A DNA stretch of 52,480 nucleotides. It comes from Lachnospiraceae bacterium. GTDB taxonomy: Bacteria; Bacillota; Clostridia; Lachnospirales; Lachnospiraceae. Made by a program: the position numbers and the translations under genes. The stretch lies in NCBI GenBank assembly GCA_014804425.1, contig JAAUZV010000014.1:269317-321796 (forward strand), in the 5' to 3' direction. The notes beneath the pieces are model-generated. The model made no database searches. It saw only the letters and a program-made list of their open reading frames with translations, and was not told where the DNA came from. Below are positions 1 through 7,855 of this stretch, one piece after another (position 1 is the stretch's first letter; each line of letters starts with the position of its first letter).

Positions 1-131
1 TCCGCAAAAATGCGATAGCCGAACGTATACGCCGATAAAGCAAGGCGGTAGATAAAGAATACCACGAGTACCATCACCGCCACTTTGATCACAAGCGCCG
101 CGATCCCTCTGATGATCTGTTTTACGTCCAT
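1..131 (-). CDS. N-terminus of a membrane-anchored MltG-like protein (cut by window edge)
   Basis: Only the first 43 or so residues are present; the gene runs off the left edge. The start is the ATG at 129-131, with a GGAATAGG-like ribosome binding site inside the end of the YlbF gene just upstream. The visible part begins MDVKQIIRGIAAL and has one hydrophobic helix, followed by a YTFGYRIFA-type stretch. In Lachnospiraceae this N-terminus and its place after rnj and ylbF fit an endolytic murein transglycosylase (MltG) relative, which would act at the outer face of the membrane. The catalytic domain is outside the window, so the name rests on context and the membrane-anchor sequence only. Confidence 0.5.
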   Translation of the reverse strand, partial: MDVKQIIRGIAALVIKVAVMVLVVFFIYRLALSAYTFGYRIFA

Positions 132-141
132 TTTGAATAAC

Positions 142-486
142 CTATTCCTTTCCAAGCGTCATGTCAAACTCCAGCTCCGCCGTGATCCGGGTATAGACAT
201 CCTGCATCATCCTGCAAAAAGAAAGCTCCGCCGCAAGAAAATCATTGACAAGCTGATTGTCCCGCAAACTCGCGCCCTCCGCCTCCAGCTGCTCCACTTC
301 GTCAAACAGCTTATCGCTGTCCTCGGTATTTTGCAGTATAAACATCCTTCTTCGATATTCATCGATCCGCCGCTTCAGATCCGGATAAAGCTCAAGCTGC
401 TTCCTCTCCCGCATATATTTCTGATATGTGTCCGATTCTTTTACACAGCCCACAAATGTATCCAACGCCTGCTCTAAGTTCTTCAT
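142..486 (-). CDS. YlbF family regulator
   Basis: A 114-residue, largely helical, charged protein beginning MKNLEQALDTFVGCVKES. It matches the YlbF/YmcA fold family, which in Bacillus subtilis forms the Y-complex that assists RNase Y in mRNA maturation. Placement directly downstream of RNase J and upstream of the MltG-like gene supports a link with RNA processing, though that is inference. The start at 486 follows a GAAAGAGG stretch. A start at 510 (MRAKDERG) is possible, as it has a GGGA about 10 bases upstream. The frame stays open further and overlaps rnj, but that longer form has no ribosome binding site. Confidence 0.8.
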   Translation of the reverse strand: MKNLEQALDTFVGCVKESDTYQKYMRERKQLELYPDLKRRIDEYRRRMFILQNTEDSDKLFDEVEQLEAEGASLRDNQLVNDFLAAELSFCRMMQDVYTRITAELEFDMTLGKE

Positions 487-546
487 ACCTCTTTCGTCCT
501 TTGCACGCATTTCTATATCATTCCCATGGAGAATATCTCTGTCGGC

Positions 547-601
547 AAGAATCCGCCTTTGGCGGATTCTTCGAAAGAATTGCGCCTTGGCGCATTTCTT
601 T
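547..601. repeat. Tandem hairpins between rnj and ylbF
   Basis: Two hairpins stand back to back. The first has an 11-bp perfect stem (AAGAATCCGCC, loop TTT, at 547-571). The second has a TGCGCC/GGCGCA core with AAAGAA/TTCTTT outer arms (574-601). Neither is followed by a good T-run on the minus strand, so they are more likely a repeat or an mRNA processing/stability structure than a simple terminator. Confidence 0.6.
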
Positions 602-602
602 T

Positions 603-2285
603 TTATTCCACATCCATAATGATCGGCAGGATCATCGGTCTGCGCTTCGTCTTTTTCCAAACGAAATCACTTAAACAGTCCTTGATCGTCGCTTTGATCT
701 TTCCCCAATCCGTCACATTTCGATCCAGACACCGCAATACCTGAGACGACACAAGCTCCCTTGCCTCCGCCATCAGCTCATCGGATTCGCGCACATACAC
801 AAACCCGCGCGAAACAATCTCCGGTCCCGAAGCAAGCTGTCCGGAATAGGAGTCCAGCGCCATCACGACAATGATGATGCCGTCTTCCGCCAAATGCTGC
901 CTGTCGCGCAGCACGACATTGCCGACATCCCCCACGCCGAGTCCGTCCACGAGCACCTCTCCGACCGCCACTTTTCCGGTCACGGCTGCCTCTTCTTCAG
1001 AAAGCTCAAGCACATCGCCCGAAGAAACAATAAAAATATGTTCCTTGGGAATGCCCAGCTCCATCGCAAGCTTCGCCTGCGCTTTTAAGTGCTTATATTC
1101 GCCATGCACGGGAATCGCGTATTTCGGTCTTGTCAGTGTGTAGATCAGCTTGATCTCCTCCTGACACGCGTGTCCCGACACATGCACATCCTGAAAGATC
1201 ACGTCCGCTCCTTTCATCAACAGCTCATTGATCACGTTCGTGACCGCTTTCTCGTTGCCCGGAATCGGATTGGACGAAAAAATGATCGTATCATTCGGTT
1301 TGATGGATATTTTCCTGTGCGTACCGTTTGCCATACGGCTCAACGCCGCCATGCTCTCACCCTGGGACCCCGTCGTGATGATAACGGTCTGCTCGTCGGG
1401 ATAATTTTTGAGCTGCTCAATATCGATCAGCGTATTCTCCGGTATATTGAGACATTCCAGCGCGGACGCCGTCTCAATGATATTCACCATGCTGCGCCCC
1501 TCCACAACGACCTTTCGGCCGAAGCGGTAAGCAGAGTTGATGATCTGCTGCACGCGGTCCACATTCGACGCAAACGTCGCAATGATAATGCGCGTGTCCT
1601 TATGCTCCTGAAAAATGGTATCGATCGTCTTCCCGACGGTCTTCTCCGACAGGGTAAAGCCCGGCCGCTCTGCGTTCGTGGAATCACACATTAACGCGAG
1701 CACGCCCTTTTTCCCGATCTCCGCAAAACGTCCTAAGTCGATCGCATCGCCGAATACCGGCGTGTAATCCACCTTAAAATCTCCCGTATGGATGATCGTC
1801 CCCGCAGGCGAATAAATCGCAAGCGCCGCCGCATCCACGATACTATGATTTGTCTTGATATACTCTACGCGGAACTGTCCTAAGTTAATGGACTGTCCGA
1901 ATTTCACGACTTTGCGCTTCGTCACTTTCATCAGTTCATGCTCGCGCAGCTTGTTCTCAATGATCCCCATGGTCAGGCGCGTCGCATACACCGGCACATT
2001 GATCTCTTTTAACACATAAGGCAGCGCGCCGATATGATCCTCATGCCCGTGCGTGATCACAAAGCCCTTCACCTTATCCATATGTTCTTTTAAGTACGTC
2101 ACATCCGGAATGACTAAATCAATTCCAAGCATATCATCTGCGGGAAAACTCAGTCCGCAGTCCACTACAATAATACTGTCCCCATACTCGAAGGCAGTAA
2201 TGTTCATGCCGATCTGCTCCAGCCCTCCGAGCGGAATGATCCGCAGGCTTGAAGCAAGGCTTCCTTCTTTTTCCTTTCTTCTCAA
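603..2285 (-). CDS. rnj: Ribonuclease J
   Basis: A metallo-beta-lactamase/beta-CASP RNase of about 560 residues, the normal size for RNase J, a 5'-to-3' exo- and endonuclease in mRNA decay and rRNA maturation. The core begins RIIPLGGLEQIGMN; the zinc motif THGHEDHIGALP is intact, as are downstream beta-CASP elements such as VHVSGHA and PVHGEYKHL. I place the start at a TTG at 2285, because GGAGG lies 8 bases upstream of it. An ATG at 2312 would add nine residues but has a poor ribosome binding site. It is followed by ylbF and preceded by DUF1292, ruvX and ireB in the same direction. Confidence 0.96.
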   Translation of the reverse strand: MRRKEKEGSLASSLRIIPLGGLEQIGMNITAFEYGDSIIVVDCGLSFPADDMLGIDLVIPDVTYLKEHMDKVKGFVITHGHEDHIGALPYVLKEINVPVYATRLTMGIIENKLREHELMKVTKRKVVKFGQSINLGQFRVEYIKTNHSIVDAAALAIYSPAGTIIHTGDFKVDYTPVFGDAIDLGRFAEIGKKGVLALMCDSTNAERPGFTLSEKTVGKTIDTIFQEHKDTRIIIATFASNVDRVQQIINSAYRFGRKVVVEGRSMVNIIETASALECLNIPENTLIDIEQLKNYPDEQTVIITTGSQGESMAALSRMANGTHRKISIKPNDTIIFSSNPIPGNEKAVTNVINELLMKGADVIFQDVHVSGHACQEEIKLIYTLTRPKYAIPVHGEYKHLKAQAKLAMELGIPKEHIFIVSSGDVLELSEEEAAVTGKVAVGEVLVDGLGVGDVGNVVLRDRQHLAEDGIIIVVMALDSYSGQLASGPEIVSRGFVYVRESDELMAEARELVSSQVLRCLDRNVTDWGKIKATIKDCLSDFVWKKTKRRPMILPIIMDVE

Positions 2286-2360
2286 AAAAATTTCCTCCAC
2301 ATTTCTGTTCATCCGTTCCGATCACAATCCTGTTTTGATTATAACCGGAAAACAACGTCT

Positions 2361-2609
2361 TTACTCATCCAGCATTCCTTCAAAAACGCCCGCGATCGCC
2401 TCAAACTCCGCATCGTCCTCCACGAACACATACAAGCTCTCCAAGTCCGTATCCTCGGAATCATCGCGCAGAATGACCGCGGTCGCTTCCTCATCTTTGC
2501 TGTCTGTCACAAGCAGATAGCTCCTGCCCGCTATCCGCGTCTGTTCTAACACATAAAATACCAGTTTTTCGCCGTTCTCGCCCTCTAATACAATCTGATT
2601 CTGTTCCAT
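2361..2609 (-). CDS. DUF1292 (YrzB-like) small acidic protein
   Basis: An 82-residue acidic protein (begins MEQNQIVLEGENGEKL) of the DUF1292 family. Its role is unknown, but it is regularly encoded with ruvX and ireB in Firmicutes, and that is the arrangement here. The ATG lies two bases after the ruvX stop, and its ribosome binding site (GGAG) is inside the last ruvX codons, so the two are probably translationally coupled. No motif suggests catalysis. Confidence 0.9.
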   Translation of the reverse strand: MEQNQIVLEGENGEKLVFYVLEQTRIAGRSYLLVTDSKDEEATAVILRDDSEDTDLESLYVFVEDDAEFEAIAGVFEGMLDE

Positions 2610-2611
2610 AG

Positions 2612-3064
2612 CTACTCCGTCGCGTCTCCGTTCTTCTTTTCCTGCATGGCGCGGCGGTCAAGATACCCCTGTAAGATCAGGACTGCCGCGATCATATCCA
2701 CATAGTCGCGGCGATGCTCCCTTCGTATCCCCGCTTCCATCATTGTCTTATCAGCCGCCACCGTCGTGAGGCGCTCATCCCAATATGCCACGGGAAGCCC
2801 CGTACGCCTTTCAAGCATTTCACCGAACTCACGCGTCTTCTCGGCGCGGACTCCCTGCGTGTCGTTCATGTTCTTCGGCAGTCCGAGTACGATCTGCCCG
2901 ACGCCATACTCCTCGATCAGTTCCTCGATCCGCGCACATGTCCTGCGCAGCTTATTCTCCTGCTCCCTGCGAATGATCTCCTTACCCTGCGCCGTGATGA
3001 GCAGCTCATCGCTCAATGCCACGCCCACCGTCTTAGAGCCGAAATCCAGTCCCATGATCCGCAT
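2612..3064 (-). CDS. ruvX: RuvX/YqgF RNase H-fold nuclease
   Basis: A 150-residue protein of the YqgF/RuvX family, an RNase H-like fold involved in 16S rRNA 5'-end maturation and proposed as a Holliday-junction resolvase. The first strand [19 protein letters not shown] carries the catalytic Asp; [13 protein letters not shown] and the YWDERLTT motif with its catalytic acid are present, and [16 protein letters not shown] closes the fold. The start at 3064 is preferred because GGGGA sits six bases upstream; the frame is open to 3082 without a good site. It lies in an ireB-ruvX-DUF1292 operon. Confidence 0.95.
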   Translation of the reverse strand: MRIMGLDFGSKTVGVALSDELLITAQGKEIIRREQENKLRRTCARIEELIEEYGVGQIVLGLPKNMNDTQGVRAEKTREFGEMLERRTGLPVAYWDERLTTVAADKTMMEAGIRREHRRDYVDMIAAVLILQGYLDRRAMQEKKNGDATE

Positions 3065-3094
3065 ATCAATCCCCATTCTCAAACGACCTGCAAG

Positions 3095-3139
3095 TTTGTG
3101 CGTAAGCGCAAATTCTTACAAAGCGAACAAGTTCGCTTT
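3095..3139. repeat. Paired small hairpins between ireB and ruvX
   Basis: Two short inverted repeats fill this gap: TTTGTGCG-TAAG-CGCAAA at 3095-3112 and AAAGCGAAC-AA-GTTCGCTTT at 3120-3139, the latter touching the ireB stop. There is no clear T-run, so termination would be weak. They resemble in layout the tandem hairpins at 547-601. Confidence 0.5.
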
Positions 3140-3408
3140 TATTTATCATCCCATCCGTTGAAGCGGATATACTGCGCCAGCATTTCCTCCACCAGCTCAT
3201 CGCGCTCCACCTTCATGATCATCGTCCGGGCGTTCTTATGGCTGGTAATATAGGTCGGATCCCCCGACATAATATACCCCACGATCTGATTGACCGGATT
3301 ATAGCCCTTCTCCGTCAACGCCTCATACACAGCGCGAAGAACCTCCTGCACCTGAATCTCCGGTTCTGTCTCTACCCTGAAAAATTGTGTATTTCCCAAA
3401 TCTGCCAT
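3139..3408 (-). CDS. ireB: IreB family regulatory phosphoprotein
   Basis: An 89-residue protein (begins MADLGNTQFFRVE) of the UPF0297/IreB family. In Enterococcus, IreB is the substrate of the Ser/Thr kinase IreK and influences cephalosporin tolerance. The family signature regions ALTEKGYNPVNQIVGYIMSG and DPTYITSHKNAR are both complete and the length is typical. The ribosome binding site is AAGGAAGTGG before the ATG. The order ireB-ruvX-DUF1292 is the same as yrzL-yrrK-yrzB in Bacillus. Phosphorylation here is by analogy only. Confidence 0.95.
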   Translation of the reverse strand: MADLGNTQFFRVETEPEIQVQEVLRAVYEALTEKGYNPVNQIVGYIMSGDPTYITSHKNARTMIMKVERDELVEEMLAQYIRFNGWDDK

Positions 3409-3486
3409 TTCGCCACTTCCTTTATCTGAGACGATCAGTGCCTGTCCCTATATTGACACCCCCACGCGTACCATACTGTTTCTATT

Positions 3487-4863
3487 CTACTCTACTTCCC
3501 CGAATTTTGCAATGAAACTTATCTCCCTTAATAAAATAACCTGTAACTCACCGTCCTGAAGCAGTCTTTCGCCGACTCCCCGCACGATCCGGTTCGGCTG
3601 GATTTCCCCTTCCGGCACTGCCGCCAGCACATAATCCTCCGTATGTCCGATCAGGTAGCGCACGCCCCCGATCTCCTTATACTCCTCCGTAAGGATCTCC
3701 ATCGGCTGCCCGATATACTGCGCGCGGTATGCCCCGGAAAGCCGATCTGACACCGCGAGTAATTCATCGCTCCTGCGCGCTTTGACGCTGTCCGGAACCT
3801 GCCCTTCCATCACCGCGGCCGGCGTTCCCTCCCGCTTGGAATATTTGAATACATGCATCTCATAAAATCCGATGCGCTCCACATATGCCTTTGTCGCGGC
3901 AAATTCCTCCTCTGTTTCTCCCGGAAAACCGACGATCACATCCGTTGTGACCGCGGCGCGCTGAAACGCCTCCCTCAAAATCTTTACACTCTGCGCAAAG
4001 TACTCCGTGTCATAATGCCGGTTCATCCGCTTTAAGACCGCATCGCATCCGCTTTGCAGGGATAAATGAAAATGCGGGCAGAGCTTCTTACATTTCGCAA
4101 GGCGTTCGGCAAGCTCCCGTGTCACGATGCGCGGTTCTAAGGAACCAAGCCGGATACGGCATATTCCCGGAATTTCGGCAAGCTGCTCCACCAATTCCGC
4201 AAGGAAGCCCGCCTTTGCGGCATCCCGGTAATCCGCCGACCGGATTCCGAGAAAATCCAGCCCGTACGAACTCAAATGGATCCCCGTGAGCACAAGCTCT
4301 TTGCAGCCGGCATCCGCCAGCGCACGCGCCTCTGCAAGAACATGCTCCGGCTTTCTGCTTCTGACGCGTCCGCGCGCAAGCGGGATCGCGCAGTAGGTAC
4401 AAAACTGGTTGCATCCGTCCTGAATCTTTAAGAATGCACGCACATGCTCCTGCGGTTTTGTCAGAACAAGCTCCTCATATTCGTACGCGTGCGCAATATC
4501 CACTACCGTATCATGTGTCGCATGAGACGCAAAATATTCCTCCAGAATACGGACGATCTGTCCTTTCCGGTTATTCCCTATGATAATATCGGCACCTAAA
4601 TCCTCCGCGTGAAGAGCTGTCTGCACATAACAGCCGACCGCAACGACCACTGCCTGCGGATTCTGCTTTCTGGCGCGGTGCAGCATCTGTCTGCTTTTTC
4701 GATCCGCAATATTCGTCACCGTACAGGTATTAATGATATAAATATCCGCTTTTTGAGCAAATGGCACAATTTCATATCCATTTTCTTGTAACATTTGCCG
4801 CATAACGTCCAGTTCATAAGTATTCACCTTACAGCCAAGATTATGTAATGCTACACTTTTCAT
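3487..4863 (-). CDS. mtaB: tRNA t6A37 methylthiotransferase MtaB
   Basis: A 458-residue radical SAM methylthiotransferase that converts t6A37 to ms2t6A in tRNAs reading ANN codons. The N-terminal UPF0004 domain has the cluster-binding cysteines in LGCKVNTYE, INTCTVT and VGCYVQT. The radical SAM motif is CNQFCTYCAIPLARG, and a C-terminal TRAM-like domain follows. The NTCTVTN and GCNQFCTYC features place it in the MtaB rather than the MiaB or RimO group. It is transcribed away from the plus-strand HPr-like gene, with a 116-bp divergent gap between them. Confidence 0.95.
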   Translation of the reverse strand: MKSVALHNLGCKVNTYELDVMRQMLQENGYEIVPFAQKADIYIINTCTVTNIADRKSRQMLHRARKQNPQAVVVAVGCYVQTALHAEDLGADIIIGNNRKGQIVRILEEYFASHATHDTVVDIAHAYEYEELVLTKPQEHVRAFLKIQDGCNQFCTYCAIPLARGRVRSRKPEHVLAEARALADAGCKELVLTGIHLSSYGLDFLGIRSADYRDAAKAGFLAELVEQLAEIPGICRIRLGSLEPRIVTRELAERLAKCKKLCPHFHLSLQSGCDAVLKRMNRHYDTEYFAQSVKILREAFQRAAVTTDVIVGFPGETEEEFAATKAYVERIGFYEMHVFKYSKREGTPAAVMEGQVPDSVKARRSDELLAVSDRLSGAYRAQYIGQPMEILTEEYKEIGGVRYLIGHTEDYVLAAVPEGEIQPNRIVRGVGERLLQDGELQVILLREISFIAKFGEVE

Positions 4864-4897
4864 AGGAAACCTCGTTTTTTTTGTATTGTTTTATGTA

Positions 4898-4926
4898 TTG
4901 ACTTTTCCTTTTTTAGCAATTAAGAT
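4898..4926 (+). promoter_or_regulatory. Promoter for the HPr-like gene
   Basis: TTGACT at 4898-4903 and TAAGAT at 4921-4926 are separated by exactly 17 bases, close to the sigma-A consensus. The gene's ribosome binding site AAGGAGGT follows about 45 bases downstream, eight bases before the ATG. Confidence 0.75.
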
Positions 4927-4979
4927 GATGATGTGGTTCAAATGACCGCGCAACCAAAAATATAAGGAGGTAATGATCA

Positions 4980-5210
4980 ATGAAGACAGTTAAGATTTCT
5001 TTGAATTCCATTGACAAAGTAAAATCGTTCGTAAACGATATTACAAAATTCGATTATGACTTTGATTTAGTTTCCGGCAGATATGTTATCGATGCAAAAT
5101 CCATCATGGGTATTTTCAGCTTAGACTTATCCAAGCCGATCGAATTAAACATCCATGCAGAAGACAACATCGACGATGTTCTTGACATCATTAAGCCGTA
5201 CATGATTTAA
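4980..5210 (+). CDS. HPr-like protein lacking the catalytic histidine
   Basis: A 76-residue HPr-fold protein, the only clear plus-strand gene here. The motif around the regulatory serine, DAKSIMGIFSLDL, is well conserved, matching Ser46 of HPr, the HPr kinase target. The active-site GLHARPA loop with His15 is absent; the corresponding stretch reads SLNSIDKVKSFV. It therefore cannot carry phosphate in the PTS relay and resembles Crh, a regulatory HPr paralogue acting with CcpA. It has its own promoter, a strong ribosome binding site and a terminator, so it is monocistronic. A regulatory role is inferred from the residues present; there is no direct evidence of phosphorylation. Confidence 0.88.
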   Translation: MKTVKISLNSIDKVKSFVNDITKFDYDFDLVSGRYVIDAKSIMGIFSLDLSKPIELNIHAEDNIDDVLDIIKPYMI

Positions 5211-5241
5211 TCAATGGAACACATACACAGATATCTGTGGT

Positions 5242-5272
5242 AAAAAAGCAAGGTGAACGCCTTGCTTTTTTT
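5242..5272. terminator. Bidirectional rho-independent terminator
   Basis: AAGCAAGG, a six-base loop and CCTTGCTT form an 8-bp stem. Seven T residues follow on the right and a run of A precedes it on the left, so it can end both the HPr-like gene (plus) and thiI (minus), which converge here. Confidence 0.88.
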
Positions 5273-5281
5273 GCACCCTTA

Positions 5282-6463
5282 TCACGCTTCTATAGGAATC
5301 ACTTCATCCGTCTCAAGCGCCGTCTGCACCAGCTCGTCGATCTTCTCCTTCAGGTTTGTCTCGTGGTCGCGGATGACCTTGAGATTGGGCTTCGTCACCG
5401 GATGCTTCGCTACAAAGATCGTGCAGCAGTCCTCAAACGGCAGGATGGACGTCTCGTAGGTATTGATCTTTTCGGCAATATCGACAATATCATTTTTATC
5501 AAAGCCGATGAGCGGACGGTATACCGGCATGCTGCACGCGTCATCCGTGCAGGCAAGGCTCGCCATCGTCTGCGATGCAACCTGTCCGATACTCTCTCCC
5601 GTCACCAGTCCTAAGCAATTGTTTTTGCCCGCAAGCGTCTCGGCAATGCGCATCATGTAACGGCGCATAATGATCGTCAGCTCGTCATGCGGACACTTTT
5701 CATAAATATAGAGCTGAATGTCGGTAAAATTGATGACATGCAGATCGATCGGTCCCGTGTAGCGTGAGATCAGCTTTGCCAAATCGACCACCTTCTGCTT
5801 GGCGCGCTCCGACGTATAGGGCGGCGCATGAAAATAAACAGCGTCGATATGCACGCCGCGCTTCGCGATCATATAGCCCGCGACCGGGGAATCAATCCCG
5901 CCTGAAAGCAGGAGCATCGCCTTTCCGTTTGTCCCGAGCGGAAGACCGCCCGGTCCCGGTATCACCTCGGAATACAAATAAATCTTCTCGCGCACCTCCA
6001 CATTGAGCTGAATGTCGGGATGATGCACATCCACACGGAAATCCGGGAATGCTTCTAAGATCGCCGCGCCCAATTCCTCATTCATCTGCGGCGACTGCAT
6101 CGGATAATTTTTTCTTGCGCGTCTGGCAAACACCTTGAACGTTTTATGCTTGTCCGCATATACGGTATCCATGTAGGAAAGCACATCCTTCGTCAGCTGT
6201 TCAAAACCTAAATCCTCCACATGAACAACCGGGCAGATACCCGAAACGCCGAACACGGTCTTTAAGTTGTCCACCGTCTCGTCATAATCAAATTCCGACA
6301 GCGCATCGACATAGATGCGCCCGTCCGCCTTATGCACGCGGAAGCTGCCGTCACAGCGGCGCAGCGCATATTTGATGTCACTTACCAGCGCATCCTCGAA
6401 AAGATAACGGTTCTTTCCTTTGATACCGATCTCCGCATATTTGATCAAAAAAGCTGAAAACAT
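5282..6463 (-). CDS. thiI: tRNA 4-thiouridine synthetase ThiI
   Basis: A 393-residue ThiI, which adenylates U8 of tRNA and inserts sulfur from a cysteine-desulfurase persulfide; it may also serve thiamine thiazole synthesis. The order is an N-terminal ferredoxin-like domain (IKYAEIGIKGKNR), a THUMP domain, and a PP-loop ATPase with LLSGGIDSPVAGY. The C-terminal rhodanese domain of the enterobacterial enzyme is absent, as in most Firmicutes. The start at 6463 follows AAAGGAG with eight-base spacing; the open frame reaches 6517 with no ribosome binding site. The desulfurase gene lies just upstream, the expected sulfur donor. Confidence 0.95.
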   Translation of the reverse strand: MFSAFLIKYAEIGIKGKNRYLFEDALVSDIKYALRRCDGSFRVHKADGRIYVDALSEFDYDETVDNLKTVFGVSGICPVVHVEDLGFEQLTKDVLSYMDTVYADKHKTFKVFARRARKNYPMQSPQMNEELGAAILEAFPDFRVDVHHPDIQLNVEVREKIYLYSEVIPGPGGLPLGTNGKAMLLLSGGIDSPVAGYMIAKRGVHIDAVYFHAPPYTSERAKQKVVDLAKLISRYTGPIDLHVINFTDIQLYIYEKCPHDELTIIMRRYMMRIAETLAGKNNCLGLVTGESIGQVASQTMASLACTDDACSMPVYRPLIGFDKNDIVDIAEKINTYETSILPFEDCCTIFVAKHPVTKPNLKVIRDHETNLKEKIDELVQTALETDEVIPIEA

Positions 6464-6501
6464 TGTTTTTTCTCCTTTAAAAAAGAAAATCCTAATGGTA
6501 C

Positions 6502-6577
6502 AAAATAGACAATCCAATGCACGGCACGCTTTCGCTGCCTTCCGCTCGCCGCCGGTGCATATGGATATGTCTATTTT
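6502..6577. repeat. Palindromic repeat element between nifS and thiI
   Basis: A 76-bp imperfect palindrome. The outer arms are AAAATAGACA (6502-6511) and TGTCTATTTT (6568-6577); inner arms around ATCCAATGCACGGC and GCCGGTGCATATGGAT continue the pairing. On the minus strand the second arm reads AGCGAAAGCGTGCC followed by GGATTG and TATTTTGTAC. That is closely similar to the plus-strand right arm of the larger element at 8638-8843, so the two are probably one repeat family. Confidence 0.65.
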
Positions 6578-6601
6578 TCACACAAATCTCTATTCTTCGG
6601 C

Positions 6602-6662
6602 GTGAGACTTAGTATTTCTTAGCGAAGCGCCCACTGGCGCGAGCTCTAGAAATACTTCTCAC
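6602..6662. repeat. Long hairpin just downstream of nifS
   Basis: Arms GTGAGACTTAGTATTTCT (6602-6619) and AGAAATACTTCTCAC (6648-6662) pair with one three-base bulge. A nested GCGCC/GGCGC hairpin occupies the loop. It starts right at the nifS stop, but on the minus strand no T-run follows, so it is not a classic terminator. It may limit read-through into thiI or protect the nifS 3' end. Confidence 0.6.
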
Positions 6663-6663
6663 G

Positions 6664-7818
6664 CTATTTCCTTGTATAGCGCCGCAGCTTCGGAATCTGC
6701 TCGTTCAACACCGCAAGCGCGTAGTCAAGCTGTTCTTTCGTGGTGTCTAAGGAAAAGCTGAAACGCACGGTCGATTCCAAAAGCTCCCGGCTGATACCGA
6801 TTGCCTGAAGTGTAGCGGAAGGGGTCGATTTATGGGACGAGCAGGCGCTCCCCGCAGAAATACAGATCCCCTCGGCATCTAAGCTGTGCAGCAGCACCTC
6901 GGCACGGACACCCTTTACGGACAGGCTCACGATATGGGGCGAGCCGTCCCTGCCGCGCGGACCGTTCAGCGTCACATCGGGAATGCGCAGCACCTGCTCC
7001 GTAAAATATTCTTTATACTCATACAGACGGTCCACATCCTCATCCAGATGCGCAAAAATCCCCTCGACCGCTCTTCCGAGTCCGGCGATCCCCACGACAT
7101 TCTCCGTTCCGGAACGCATACCGCCCTGCTGCCCGCCGCCAAACAGAATCGGCTTGATCTTTACTTTCTCACCGACATACAGGAAACCGATTCCCTTCGG
7201 CGCATGAATCTTATGCCCGCTCACCGACAACAGATCGATCCCGTCTTTTTTCGGATAAATGCGGCATTTTCCGTATCCCTGCACCGCATCCACATGAAAC
7301 AGGGTCTGCGGGTTTTTCTGCTTAATGACCCTGCCCGCCTCCGCGATCGGCATAACGCTTCCGATTTCATTATTCGTATGCATAATGGAAACAAGGATCG
7401 TCTCCGGCGTGATCGCCGCCTCCAGCTCCTCGATACGGATACGCCCGTATGCATCCACAGGCAGGTAAGTAACGCCGTATCCGAGACTCTCTAAATAATT
7501 CATCGTCTGCAAAACAGCGGGATGCTCGATCTGCGTTGTGATCAAGTGTCTTCCCCTGCGGTAGTTCGCCATTGCCGCGCCGATGATCGCCAGATTATCC
7601 GCTTCCGTTCCTCCCGATGTAAAAAGAATCTCTTTTTCCTGTACCTTTAAGCTTTTCGCGATCTGTTCCTTCGCATAGCGGAGATACTGCTCCGCCTCCA
7701 CACCTTTTGTATGCAGGCTCGACGGATTTCCGTAATCCACACGCATGACCCGATCTACAATTTCAGCAACGCTGTCAAAGCATCTCGTGGTCGCGGAATT
7801 ATCAAAATAACATTTCAT
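6664..7818 (-). CDS. nifS: Cysteine desulfurase (NifS/IscS family), likely ThiI partner
   Basis: A 384-residue PLP-dependent cysteine desulfurase that moves sulfur from cysteine to a protein persulfide. Visible landmarks are YFDNSATTRC at the start, TSGGTEADNLAI, the PLP lysine in SVSGHKIHAPKG, and the sulfur-carrying cysteine in SAGSACSSHKST. The long loop around that cysteine and the RSGTENV motif are NifS/IscS-like. No scaffold (iscU/nifU) gene is nearby and thiI follows in the same direction, so its main client is probably tRNA thiolation, as with NifZ-ThiI in Bacillus. A supply role for other pathways cannot be excluded. Confidence 0.94.
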   Translation of the reverse strand: MKCYFDNSATTRCFDSVAEIVDRVMRVDYGNPSSLHTKGVEAEQYLRYAKEQIAKSLKVQEKEILFTSGGTEADNLAIIGAAMANYRRGRHLITTQIEHPAVLQTMNYLESLGYGVTYLPVDAYGRIRIEELEAAITPETILVSIMHTNNEIGSVMPIAEAGRVIKQKNPQTLFHVDAVQGYGKCRIYPKKDGIDLLSVSGHKIHAPKGIGFLYVGEKVKIKPILFGGGQQGGMRSGTENVVGIAGLGRAVEGIFAHLDEDVDRLYEYKEYFTEQVLRIPDVTLNGPRGRDGSPHIVSLSVKGVRAEVLLHSLDAEGICISAGSACSSHKSTPSATLQAIGISRELLESTVRFSFSLDTTKEQLDYALAVLNEQIPKLRRYTRK

Positions 7819-7855
7819 TTCTGTCTTCTCTCATTCCAATATATATTACTATATT

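Noticed and set aside
1089..1694. A 201-residue plus-strand open frame opposite rnj
   Set aside because: It is the complement of a well-supported RNase J gene, has no ribosome binding site, and its composition (Arg/His-rich) is that of an antisense shadow.
4864..4979. A riboswitch in the gap before the HPr-like gene
   Set aside because: The leader of about 50 bases is too short and holds no paired aptamer-like structure; a simple promoter and ribosome binding site explain it.
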